Shown here piece after piece: positions 16,489 through 23,905 of a stretch of 23,905 nt of DNA (the stretch's first letter is position 1; each line of letters begins with the position of its first letter). A model generated the notes under the pieces. That model saw only the letters and a program-made list of their open reading frames with translations, ran no database searches and was not told the origin of the DNA. Where the stretch lies: the NCBI GenBank assembly GCA_019454915.1, contig JACFNM010000016.1, forward strand, positions 1-23,905. The letters run 5' to 3'. A program made the position numbers and the translations under genes. The DNA comes from Chitinophagaceae bacterium (lineage in GTDB: Bacteria > Bacteroidota > Bacteroidia > Chitinophagales > Chitinophagaceae).

Positions 16489-18426
16489 CTAAACAGACTT
16501 CTCTTTATATAAACTTGTTGCAATAAGAGCGGGCAGAAGGATACTCAGGCTCATTATTAATACGGCTGACACAGGACCTAATAAGCCAAAAGCTGCCAGC
16601 AATATTGCCGAAACATTATATAATACGAACCAGGCAATATGTTGTTGTAAACTATTGATGAATCGTTTCGATAAGTCTACCGCCAAAGGCAGATTCCTAA
16701 GCCCGGTTTTTACCAGCGTGATATCAGCGGTGAGTTTATCCGCTGGCGTGTCATTACATAAAGCGATGCGGGTAGTTTTCGTATAGGATAATTGTTCATG
16801 AGGGATATCCGGATCGCTCCCTACTATAACAGCCGGTAATTGAGCACAATGTGTTGCTATAATACCGGCTCTAAGCTTTGGATTGGGCTCAAATAATACC
16901 TTATCTATGCCTGATTCAGCGCCCAACCTTATACCGTTTAATTCGTTCTCGCCGGTTAACAGAGTAAGCGTGATTCCCCTTTCTTTAAGTGTGTCGGTGA
17001 CGTACCGGGATTCCGGCCGGATTTCTCCGGGAACATCAATCCAGCCAAGCCATTCATTGTTCTTTAATACATAGACGTCGTGGGTTTTGTCGGTGGTAAG
17101 AGAAGCGACCGACTGATAGGTACCCGCGAAGTATTCGTTGCCTTCTTTATCAGTAGCCCTGATTCCCCATCCTTTTTTCTCTTCGATTTTATTCCAATAG
17201 AAAGCATGTTTTGTTTTCCAGGCTGCTTTAATACATATAGCGAGGGGATGGTCGGAGTATTTGACGAGTGAATAAGTAATTTGCCTGAATGCTTCCTGGG
17301 TTATATTTCTCTGCACTGTATTGTATTGTTTTATCCTGAGTTCGCCGGTTGTGAGCCCTTCGTTTTCAAGGAAAATGATTTGTTTCGAATCTCTCGTATA
17401 TTTTAGTTTTTGGATATTATTGAAGATAATGCCTCTTCGCAAACCCCGGGCTATGCCGCTGGTTAAGATAGCCGGTATCCCTAAACGCAGAAGATATGGG
17501 TTGCTAATGAACAGAACGGCTATTGATCGGGTTAACGACCGCAGGAAATCATGCAGGAAACAGAAGTTCAGCACGAAGCAGGTGACGGCGAGGACTGTGA
17601 CGAGAGGAAAATGGTAGCGACAGATTGTCCCGGCTAAATTCTGAAAGGGAAAGGGTCCCGACAAAGCTTGTTCCGCCCGCTTAATCATGTTCGTGTACAA
17701 GGATTGGTCGGCGGTTGCGGTTACCTGCGCCTTAACGCTTCCCGTTATTAATACAGCTCCGCCCGTAAGTTTGTCTTTCGGCTTTTTGCTTACCGGATTA
17801 GCATATCCCGTAATCACAGACTCGTTGACTGAAGCTTCGCCTGATAATATTTTACAATCGGCGGGAATATGCCCGCCACTTTGGATGAGAATCAGGTCGC
17901 CAACATGCAGGCTGTGATTATCTATGGGAAGAACTACTTCCTGGTGATCGCCGTCAAAAGCAATCATATTGGCGGTTGTCTTTTCGGGCTGATGTAATAG
18001 CTTGAGTCTTTTCTGTGTCGCGAGCACAAGCCGGTACTCCAGGTATTCATTCCAAAACAGCAGGGTAATGATTCCGGCCGTCACCTCATAGCCCAACCAA
18101 TAACCTTCTTTGTGCGTGATAGTGCCGTAAAGACTGAACAGAAAGGTAATGAGAAATCCTGTTATAAACAGTATATACCGGTGGGATAATCCATCCTTTG
18201 TGCGTGATAGTGCACGCGTGCCGAATTGATAAAAGCCGATACCCAATACGGGCAGGCAGAATAAAAGGCGGTACCATGGATTCGAAATCCAGGGCAATGG
18301 AGCAGAGATTAGCGACGGAGGGAGAAAAAGGACGATTGTAAAAGGCAGACATAAGAACAGGTACCGAATCGGATTGTTGATAAGTCTCCTTGCGCGGATT
18401 TCCGCTACTGCTTCCTGATTTTCCAT
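16489..18426 (-). CDS. P1B-like P-type ATPase homolog, predicted catalytically inactive pseudoenzyme
   Basis: 645 aa, intact frame. The layout is that of a heavy-metal P-type ATPase without N-terminal metal-binding domains. Four membrane segments (about 22-126) precede the actuator domain (about 155-245, with HVGDLILIQSGGHIPADCKIL), two (272-320) precede the P and N domains (330-585), and two (592-638) end it. Every catalytic motif is altered. TGE is TGY (206-208), the membrane CPC is NPY (309-311), DKTGT is LENEG (353-357, Leu in place of the phosphorylated Asp), and the GDGxNDxP hinge is GSDPDIP (536-542). N-domain marks remain: SDHPLA (391-396) and KGWGIRA. It cannot form the phospho-aspartate by known chemistry; a regulatory, scaffold or ligand-sensing role is inference. 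Divergent from tsaE, 81 bases upstream of recQ on the same strand. Family assignment rests on the conserved scaffold and could also reflect another P-type branch. Confidence 0.85.
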   Translation of the reverse strand: MENQEAVAEIRARRLINNPIRYLFLCLPFTIVLFLPPSLISAPLPWISNPWYRLLFCLPVLGIGFYQFGTRALSRTKDGLSHRYILFITGFLITFLFSLYGTITHKEGYWLGYEVTAGIITLLFWNEYLEYRLVLATQKRLKLLHQPEKTTANMIAFDGDHQEVVLPIDNHSLHVGDLILIQSGGHIPADCKILSGEASVNESVITGYANPVSKKPKDKLTGGAVLITGSVKAQVTATADQSLYTNMIKRAEQALSGPFPFQNLAGTICRYHFPLVTVLAVTCFVLNFCFLHDFLRSLTRSIAVLFISNPYLLRLGIPAILTSGIARGLRRGIIFNNIQKLKYTRDSKQIIFLENEGLTTGELRIKQYNTVQRNITQEAFRQITYSLVKYSDHPLAICIKAAWKTKHAFYWNKIEEKKGWGIRATDKEGNEYFAGTYQSVASLTTDKTHDVYVLKNNEWLGWIDVPGEIRPESRYVTDTLKERGITLTLLTGENELNGIRLGAESGIDKVLFEPNPKLRAGIIATHCAQLPAVIVGSDPDIPHEQLSYTKTTRIALCNDTPADKLTADITLVKTGLRNLPLAVDLSKRFINSLQQHIAWFVLYNVSAILLAAFGLLGPVSAVLIMSLSILLPALIATSLYKEKSV

Positions 18427-18473
18427 ACTTCAAAATTACAAGCAACAAAAGGATGAATGCCTGAAATTGGAAA

Positions 18474-18481
18474 TATCTTTG
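18474..18481 (+). promoter_or_regulatory. Candidate -7 box for tsaE-ald
   Basis: TATCTTTG at 18474-18481 is the same octamer found before the susC-like gene. No good TTG lies 19 nt upstream, so support is partial. Transcription would leave a leader of about 65 nt before the tsaE ATG. Confidence 0.35.
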
Positions 18482-18550
18482 TGGCGGAATAAATGAGCAC
18501 AAAAATTCCTGGTATCGGGAAGCTCATACTTTTCGAAAACATACCTGACT

Positions 18551-18976
18551 ATGGAGATCCTGGTTCAGTTAGATCAAATTGATGAATGTGCCCGCTATTT
18601 TTGGAGAAAAGTGGAAGGAAAGGTTTTTGCGTTTTATGGCAAAATGGGATCGGGCAAAACGACATTTATCAGGGCATTGTGCCGGGCAAAGGGAATTGAA
18701 GAACAGGTTAGCAGTCCCACATTTTCGTTGATTAATGAATACACCTATAAAGAGGAGGGTATCAATAGACGAATTTTTCATATAGATCTTTACCGGTTAA
18801 GAGATGAGGAAGAAGCCATCCAGGCGGGGGTGGAGGATTGCCTTTATTCGGGTGACACCTGTTTTGTAGAATGGCCGGATAAGATTCCATCGGTTTTACC
18901 TCAAAAGCGAATAGATGTTCATATTTTACCGCATAGTAATTATACGCGATTATTAAAAATAGATTTTCGAAGTTGA
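18551..18976 (+). CDS. tsaE: tRNA threonylcarbamoyladenosine synthesis ATPase TsaE
   Basis: 141 aa, the usual length. It is the ATPase subunit that works with TsaB and TsaD to place threonylcarbamoyl on A37 of ANN-decoding tRNAs in the cytoplasm. Walker A is GKMGSGKTTF (30-39), followed by the family signatures SSPTFSLINEY (54-64), FHIDLYRL (76-83) and CFVEWPDKI (104-112). The ATG at 18551 gives the standard short N-terminus before the first helix. It is divergent from the P-type pseudo-ATPase across 124 bases and precedes alanine dehydrogenase by 12 bases (36 to that gene's ATG), suggesting one transcript. Nothing unusual in the sequence. Confidence 0.96.
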   Translation: MEILVQLDQIDECARYFWRKVEGKVFAFYGKMGSGKTTFIRALCRAKGIEEQVSSPTFSLINEYTYKEEGINRRIFHIDLYRLRDEEEAIQAGVEDCLYSGDTCFVEWPDKIPSVLPQKRIDVHILPHSNYTRLLKIDFRS

Positions 18977-18988
18977 TTTTTTAGTAAA

Positions 18989-20227
18989 TTGTCTCCTAAA
19001 CCCGTCCAGTATATGTCGGCAGAGAAGTCGTATGTAAGCACTTCCTTCAGTTACGAAACTTTAGAAGAAACATTGGATATCAAGCCGCGGGGAGCGCAGC
19101 AATTGATTGGAATTCCTAAAGAGACCTCTTTTCAGGAAAACAGGATTCCATTGACTCCTGATGCCGTGAATGTACTTACCAATAATGGTCACAGGGTAGT
19201 AGTGGAACATCGGGCAGGGGAAGGCGCTCACTTTTCTGAAAAGGATTATAGCGACGCGGGAGCAAAAATTACTTACGACAAAAAGGAGGTCTTTCAATGT
19301 GATTTGATTATGAAATCGGCGCCGGTAACGGAGGAAGAAATCTCTTTGCTGAAGTCGAACCAGACGATTATTTCCCCTATCCATTTGCCCGTGATGAAAA
19401 CAGAGATTTTACAGCAAATGATGGATAAGCGGATAACGGCTTTGTCTTTTGAAAACCTCAAAGATGATTCGGGTCACAATCCGATCGTGCGCAGTATGAG
19501 TGAAATTGCCGGCAGCGCCGTGATGTTGCTGGCAGGTAATTATTTAAGCAATGCCAATAATGGAAAGGGGATGCTGCTGGGCGGGATTTCGGGTATACCC
19601 CCGACAAAGGTGGTCATCATCGGCGCTGGAATTGTAGGCGAATACGCCGCCAGAACGGCTTTAGCTATGGGGAGCAGCGTAAAGGTGTTTGATAATAATA
19701 TTTACAAGCTAAAACGCATTCAGAGCAATATCGGCGTCAGATTATGGACTTCGGTCATTGAGCCGAAGATTTTGTCGAAACAATTAAAGACCTGTGATGT
19801 GGCGGTAGGCGCTTTGTCTTCCTTAGGTGGCCGTACGCCTATAGTAGCTACGGAAGAGATGGTTGCTATCATGCGGCCCGGAAGCGTCATCATGGATGTA
19901 TGTATTGACCGGGGCGGATGTTTTGAAACGTCGGAGATTACCTCCCATGAGAGCCCGATTTTTATTAAGCATGGTGTAATTCATTATTGTGTGCCGAATA
20001 TCCCGTCAGGTTTTGCGCGTACTGCATCCCAGGCCATTAGTAATGTGTTAATGCCGCTGTTGCTGGAAATTGGAGATGAAGGAGGCTTGGAAAAACTGAT
20101 CTGGCATAAATTCAATATCCGGAACGGCATCTATTTATTTAAAGGTTCCTTAACCAATATCTACCTGAGCCAACGGTTTAATCTGAAATACACGGACCTG
20201 AATCTGCTCATTGCGAGCCGGAGGTAG
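18989..20227 (+). CDS. ald: Alanine dehydrogenase (AlaDH/PntA family)
   Basis: NAD-dependent interconversion of L-alanine with pyruvate and ammonia in the cytosol. The frame from TTG at 18989 gives 412 aa; an ATG at 19013 gives 404 aa and may be the true start. The N-terminal catalytic domain carries IGIPKETSFQENRIPLTP (substrate Arg in the NRIPLTP segment), MKSAPV and the His-containing SPIHLP. The Rossmann NAD site is IGAGIVGEYAARTALAMGS (211-229), followed by VKVFDNN. The C-terminal signature MDVCIDRGGCFETSEITSH and the region HYCVPNIPSGFARTASQAIS fit the family. An extra N-terminal stretch of about 40 residues (SFSYETLEETLDIKPRG) precedes the conserved start and is, as I recall, common to Bacteroidota homologs. 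Related transhydrogenase alpha subunits share this fold, but no beta subunit is adjacent. Follows tsaE closely. Confidence 0.88.
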   Translation: MSPKPVQYMSAEKSYVSTSFSYETLEETLDIKPRGAQQLIGIPKETSFQENRIPLTPDAVNVLTNNGHRVVVEHRAGEGAHFSEKDYSDAGAKITYDKKEVFQCDLIMKSAPVTEEEISLLKSNQTIISPIHLPVMKTEILQQMMDKRITALSFENLKDDSGHNPIVRSMSEIAGSAVMLLAGNYLSNANNGKGMLLGGISGIPPTKVVIIGAGIVGEYAARTALAMGSSVKVFDNNIYKLKRIQSNIGVRLWTSVIEPKILSKQLKTCDVAVGALSSLGGRTPIVATEEMVAIMRPGSVIMDVCIDRGGCFETSEITSHESPIFIKHGVIHYCVPNIPSGFARTASQAISNVLMPLLLEIGDEGGLEKLIWHKFNIRNGIYLFKGSLTNIYLSQRFNLKYTDLNLLIASRR

Positions 20228-20233
20228 GCTGTA

Positions 20234-21474
20234 TTACCTGTGCTGGGCAGGAGATGATTTTTTTACCGGATTCTCGGCCAGAACTCTTTTTGCCAGCTTA
20301 CCGACGGTAAGCCCCTGCACAACGATAGAAAATACCACGACAAAATAAGTGATTTCCAATAGCAGATTTTTATACGCTCCGTTATCTATTGATAATACCA
20401 GCGCTATGGACACACCACCCCGTAAACCGCCCCACACCATTACCGTAAGCGCGCCTTTTAGAAATTTATTTTTGAAGGGAACAAGGGTGGAGGGGATCCA
20501 GATTGAAGATAACCGGGCGATCAATACAATCACGATGGTTATTACGCCCAGGAGCAAATGAGTGATCAGGTCGGGGATCAATAATAATTCAAGCCCGATA
20601 AATAAAAAGACTTATTCAGGTAGTCTCTTGTTTCGGGCGTCATGGCAGATTGCTCACCGTAGTTTCCGATAATAAGGCCCGCAGCAACCATGGTGAGCGG
20701 TCCGGAGATATGTAAACTGCGTGCAATAAGATATCCGCCCATCACTACGGATAGCGTGATGAGTACGGATACTTTATAATCATCAATTCTTTTGATGGCG
20801 TTGGAAGCTCCAAGCCCCAATAGAGCCCCGAGCAACAATCCGCCGAAGGCTTCTCTGACAAGCAGCCAGGATATGGAGGAGAAGGAAATATCGGGAGTAC
20901 TCGTTCTGGTAAGTTCTAGAATAACGGCGAATAAAACAACCGCCAGCCCATCGTTAAACAGCGATTCACCCGTAATTTTTGTTTCGAGTGTTTTGGGTAC
21001 TTCGGTTTGTTTGAGGATACCGAGCACGGCGATAGGGTCGGTTGGTGAAATCAGTGCGCCAAACAACAGGCAATAAATAAGAGGAACCTGCTCGTTAAAC
21101 AGCAGACAAACCGCGTATAAGAGGAATGCTACCACAAAAGTGGAGATAATCACACTGACCGTGGAAAAGATAAATATCGGAAAGCGTTGCTCACGGAGAT
21201 CGGAGAGGTTTACGTGAATGGCGCCTGCGAAAAGCAGGAAATTAAGCATAGCGCCCATCAACACTTCGGTGAAGTCAAATTCGGAAATAAGGTTGAAGAA
21301 GCTTAGCGTAGTTGCCGGGAAGATGTTGGCACCGACGAATCGGATAAGCAGCGACAGGAAGATGGCGATGAGCATAATGCCTATAGTGGAGGGCAACTTT
21401 AGAAACCGTAAGTTGATATACGCAAAAAGAGACGCTAAGACGATAAGAACCGAAAAGGAATAATAGAGTTCCAA
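20234..21474 (-). pseudogene. NhaP-type Na+/H+ antiporter (CPA1), broken by frameshift with apparent deletion
   Basis: Two open frames together make one antiporter. The first (21474 to 20578, 298 aa) has the CPA1 motifs ISPTDPIAVL and GESLFNDGLAVVLF and about nine membrane segments, but ends in a false tail SFYLSGLNYY after TRDYLNK. The second (20581 to 20234) supplies the C-terminal part, including VMVWGGLRGGVSIAL and ITYFVVVFSIVVQGLTVGKL. The shift lies at about 20604-20613, beside a run of five A on the plus strand. One added base would join the frames as ...NKSFLFIGLELLLI. Family members normally have a segment like FWELIDEILNAV between these parts, so about a dozen codons also seem lost. 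The second frame has only TTG (20579-20581) as start, overlapping the first stop. The intact protein would exchange sodium or potassium for protons at the inner membrane. Minus-strand box TAAATTTG at 21499-21506 may be its promoter. Confidence 0.85.
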
Positions 21475-21541
21475 CCTGCGGCAGTTAAATTTTTTTTACA
21501 AATTTACAGGAAGAAAAGGTACGAATAGAGATGGTGCGGGC

Positions 21542-22177
21542 CTATTTGTAATCGCTAATCAGTATCTGTTCGTCGCAGAAATCGTATTCCACCGGGTCAT
21601 TGCTGCTGATGATCACCAGCCTGCCTTTACCATAGTCAACGATTAATTGCCGGTACAGGGAAACACCTTCCTTGTCTAAATTGGTGCAGGGCTCGTCTAA
21701 CAATAAGACCGGCGTATCGGAAAAAAATGACTGCGCTAATTTTACCCTTTGCTTCATGCCGCTGCTGAAATATCGGATCTGCTTGTTGACAGCATCTTCC
21801 AGTCCGATGGTTCGGATAATATCCTGAATACTAACGGTGGTTTTAAAAGGTTTGAACTTTTCATGAAAGAGGAGAAATTCCCGCAGGGTCATTTCTTCGA
21901 TGAGTTCAAGATAGGGTGCGGCAAAGGCAATTTGCAGATACACGTCTTCGGGTGCGACGCTTGCTGACTTATCACGCGGATTATTATTCTTTTGATAAGC
22001 CAACTGCCCTTCGCTGGGAGAAAGCGCACCGGCAATTACCTGAAGGAGCGTAGACTTGCCAGATCCGTTGGGCCCGATGATTGCATATATATTTCCCGGA
22101 AGAAATTGAAAGTTGATGTGCCGGAATATCCAGTCTCTGTTAAATCTTTTACCCGTATTAATCAACGATATTGTCAT
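21542..22177 (-). CDS. ABC transporter ATP-binding protein
   Basis: 211 aa nucleotide-binding domain. Walker A is GPNGSGKST (35-43), the signature FSSGMKQRVKLA (137-148) and Walker B PVLLLDEPCTNLD (156-168). The H-loop His is replaced: the strand VIISSNDPVEYDFCDE has Asn where His is usual, which may slow hydrolysis, though I recall similar sequences in this Bacteroidota subgroup. No permease gene is adjacent. The start overlaps the end of lpxA by 20 bases, indicating translational coupling. Its role could be lipid or envelope export with a permease encoded elsewhere, but the transported substrate is not readable from the sequence. Confidence 0.9.
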   Translation of the reverse strand: MTISLINTGKRFNRDWIFRHINFQFLPGNIYAIIGPNGSGKSTLLQVIAGALSPSEGQLAYQKNNNPRDKSASVAPEDVYLQIAFAAPYLELIEEMTLREFLLFHEKFKPFKTTVSIQDIIRTIGLEDAVNKQIRYFSSGMKQRVKLAQSFFSDTPVLLLDEPCTNLDKEGVSLYRQLIVDYGKGRLVIISSNDPVEYDFCDEQILISDYK

Positions 22178-22964
22178 CCACGCTGTTTTTGGTATAGCGT
22201 TTTATGATACCCCGCCCGCTTTCGCGGATGAAGGTAACAATTTCATCCCGCTCATCCGTAGCTTGGAATTCTTCTTCCAGGATTTCCAGCGCTTGTGAAG
22301 TATTCAATCCTTTATTATATATGGTTCTGTAAATATCCAGGATATGGTTAATTTTTTCAATGGTGAAGCCTCTTCGCTTCAGTCCGATAGAGTTGACGCC
22401 GGCGTAGCTAAGCGGCTGCCGACCGGCTTTTATATAGGGAGGCACATCTTTGCCCACCAGCGAGCCGCCTCCGATATAACAGTGCGCGCCGATTTTTACA
22501 AACTGATGTACCGCACACATCCCGCCCAAAATAGCCCAGTCGCCCATTACCACGTGGCCGGCTATCTGGCTGTTATTGGTAATAATGCAATTGTCGCCCA
22601 CAATACAATCGTGCGCTATATGGCTATATGCCTGGATGAGGCAGCTATTGCCAACGGTGGTTCTGCCTCTCTCTTTGGTGCCCCTGTTGATGGTAACAAA
22701 CTCCCGGATGGTTGTATTGTCGCCGATTTCAACCAGGGAATCTTCTCCTTCAAATTTTAAGTCTTGCGGAATGGCCGAAATTACGGCGCCGGGAAATATC
22801 CGGCAGTTCTTGCCTATTCTGGCACCTTCCATGATGGTAACATTACTGCCTATCCATGTACCTTCTCCCACTTCTACGTTGTGATGAATAACGGTAAACG
22901 GATCAACCTTTACGTTCGTTGCTAATTTAGCATTGGGATGAATGTACGTATGGGGATGAATCAT
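22158..22964 (-). CDS. lpxA: UDP-N-acetylglucosamine acyltransferase LpxA
   Basis: 268 aa, usual length. First step of lipid A synthesis: transfer of a 3-hydroxyacyl chain from ACP to UDP-GlcNAc, in the cytoplasm. Left-handed beta-helix hexapeptide repeats run from about residue 8 to 175. The catalytic His is H118 in AYSHIAHDC (E. coli H125), followed by NNSQIAGHVVMGDWAILGG and AVHQFVKIGAHCYIGGGS. The C-terminal helices begin near LKRRGFTIEKI. It lies 107 bases downstream of lpxC-fabZ and overlaps the ABC ATPase gene at its 3' end. A promoter-like element at 23046-23075 could drive it separately. Acyl chain length cannot be judged by eye. Confidence 0.97.
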   Translation of the reverse strand: MIHPHTYIHPNAKLATNVKVDPFTVIHHNVEVGEGTWIGSNVTIMEGARIGKNCRIFPGAVISAIPQDLKFEGEDSLVEIGDNTTIREFVTINRGTKERGRTTVGNSCLIQAYSHIAHDCIVGDNCIITNNSQIAGHVVMGDWAILGGMCAVHQFVKIGAHCYIGGGSLVGKDVPPYIKAGRQPLSYAGVNSIGLKRRGFTIEKINHILDIYRTIYNKGLNTSQALEILEEEFQATDERDEIVTFIRESGRGIIKRYTKNSVDDNIVD

Positions 22965-23045
22965 GAAAGTTTTTTTCTAATTTGTCGTTCTCTCGGGGCG
23001 GATTCTGGTAATCTGTTAAGCCGTCAGGTTCTTTCCAGAGGAACG

Positions 23046-23075
23046 CAAAAGTAATGAAAAGATGATATTCATCAA
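23046..23075 (-). promoter_or_regulatory. Predicted internal promoter for lpxA and the ABC ATPase
   Basis: On the minus strand TTG (23075-23073) and TACTTTTG (23053-23046) are separated by exactly 19 nt, a full Bacteroidota promoter match. The -33 element overlaps the lpxC-fabZ stop codon. The leader to the lpxA ATG would be about 75 nt. Confidence 0.5.
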
Positions 23076-23905
23076 TCCCGCTTTACTAATTGAGCCATCA
23101 GGGTAGCTTCGGTAGCTATTTTATTGCCTATATAAACAGTCCCCTGCATTTCGCACATTCCTCTTCGGATAGGGGCTTTTAACTCCATTTTGAGTATCAT
23201 GGTATCTCCCGGCACTACTTTAAGGCGAAAACGGGCATTATCCATTTTCACAAAATAAGTATCATATTCACCCGGAGGCAATGCATTGATGGCCAGAATT
23301 CCACCCGTTTGTGCGAGCGCCTCAATCTGAAGCACGCCGGGCATGACGGGATTCCCGGGGAAATGACCCACAAAGAAGGGTTCGTTAAAAGTGACATTCT
23401 TGATGCCTACTATTTTGGTGTCCGTAAGCTCAATGATCTTATCAACCAGCAAAAAGGGGAAACGATGTGGTAACGTTTTTTCAATCTGCTGGGTGGTGTA
23501 AATGGGCGCCTGGTTGGGATCATAAACGGGCACATCCAGCGGTTGTTTGTTTTTCCTGATGTGTTGTTTAATGATTTTGGCAAAATTTACGTTAGATGAA
23601 TGCCCCGGGCGATTCGCAATGATATGGGCTTTAATGGGTGTGCCGATAAGGGATAAGTCCCCGATAATATCGAGCAGTTTATGCCGGGCGGGCTCATTCG
23701 AAAAGCGCAATTCGAGATTGTTCAGGTAGCCTACGCTTTTCACCTCCATGTTTTCCCTGCCGAAAGCTTTTGCCAGGCGTTCCATTTCAGCATTACTTAC
23801 CGGCTTGTCAACGATCACGATAGCGTTATTGATATCGCCTCCCTTAATCAGGTTGTTGTCCAGCAGCATTTCCAACTCGTGCAAAAAGCTAAACGTACGA
23901 CAGGG
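23072..23905 (-). CDS. lpxC/fabZ: Bifunctional LpxC-FabZ, C-terminal part (gene runs off the window)
   Basis: The frame is open to the window edge (277 codons plus stop), so this is the 3' part of a longer gene. The visible LpxC part has RTFSFLHELEML, the zinc ligands in HKLLDIIGDLSLIG, and the catalytic-base segment NRPGHSSNVNFAK. A short linker (NKQPLDVPVYDPNQAP) leads to a complete FabZ hot-dog domain with LPHRFPFLLVDK (catalytic His), GHFPGNPVMPGVLQIEALAQ (catalytic Glu) and the closing strand EATLMAQLV. LpxC deacetylates UDP-3-O-acyl-GlcNAc, the committed step of lipid A synthesis; FabZ dehydrates 3-hydroxyacyl-ACP. The fusion is characteristic of Bacteroidota and ties the use of hydroxyacyl-ACP for lipid A to its use in phospholipid synthesis. 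lpxA follows on the same strand. Confidence 0.96.
   Translation of the reverse strand, partial: PCRTFSFLHELEMLLDNNLIKGGDINNAIVIVDKPVSNAEMERLAKAFGRENMEVKSVGYLNNLELRFSNEPARHKLLDIIGDLSLIGTPIKAHIIANRPGHSSNVNFAKIIKQHIRKNKQPLDVPVYDPNQAPIYTTQQIEKTLPHRFPFLLVDKIIELTDTKIVGIKNVTFNEPFFVGHFPGNPVMPGVLQIEALAQTGGILAINALPPGEYDTYFVKMDNARFRLKVVPGDTMILKMELKAPIRRGMCEMQGTVYIGNKIATEATLMAQLVKRD

Noticed and set aside
18086..18502. A 138-aa minus-strand frame overlapping the start of the P-type ATPase homolog
   Set aside because: It is out of frame with the well-supported membrane protein and has no recognisable domain.
18494..18583. A 29-codon frame with ATG before tsaE
   Set aside because: It overlaps the tsaE start in another frame and has no similarity I recognise.
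20234..20581. A separate small membrane protein of 115 aa
   Set aside because: It is the C-terminal part of the antiporter in a shifted frame; its only start is a TTG overlapping the upstream stop.

Overview
The window looks like a chromosomal segment of a Bacteroidota bacterium, most likely of the Chitinophagaceae. The evidence is a SusC/SusD outer-membrane pair, an LpxC-FabZ fusion followed by lpxA, promoter boxes of the Bacteroidota type (TTG or TTTG, about 19 nt, TAnnTTTG) and the general absence of Shine-Dalgarno sequences. I see no insertion sequence, tRNA, rRNA, CRISPR array or phage gene. Placement at family level is inferred from protein style only.

Layout. (1) 1-1002, +: the C-terminal part of an MMPL/RND-type exporter, interrupted by an in-frame TAG. 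(2) 1003-1356: an AT-rich regulatory gap with a 25-bp palindrome and a promoter. (3) 1357-7241, +: a three-gene import operon (TonB-dependent SusC-like receptor, SusD-like lipoprotein, unknown lipoprotein) closed by a strong bidirectional terminator. (4) 7343-11146, -: two M16 peptidase-family proteins (one with the zinc site, one without) and an exported aspartic protease with a PDZ domain. (5) 11499-12197, -: an orphan OmpR-type response regulator, divergent from (6) 12318-14296, +: a GroES-like co-chaperonin and a HerA/DUF853 ATPase. (7) 14297-14500: a gap with palindromes and a promoter-terminator unit that could make a short RNA antisense to the end of recQ. (8) 14461-18426, -: a RecQ helicase with no ordinary start codon, and a P1B-like ATPase that has lost its catalytic residues. 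(9) 18551-20227, +: tsaE and alanine dehydrogenase. (10) 20234-21474, -: an NhaP-type antiporter broken by a frameshift. (11) 21542-23905, -: an ABC ATPase, lpxA and the 3' part of lpxC-fabZ, the core of lipid A synthesis.

Most genes are ordinary housekeeping or envelope functions. The most striking item is the P-type ATPase pseudoenzyme at 16489-18426. Its reading frame, membrane segments and nucleotide-binding-domain motifs survive, but the phosphorylated Asp, the TGE Glu, the metal-site CPC and the hinge motif are all replaced. Three other genes carry lesions (amber codon, frameshift with apparent deletion, missing start codon). These may be real decay or assembly error; read-level checks would decide.
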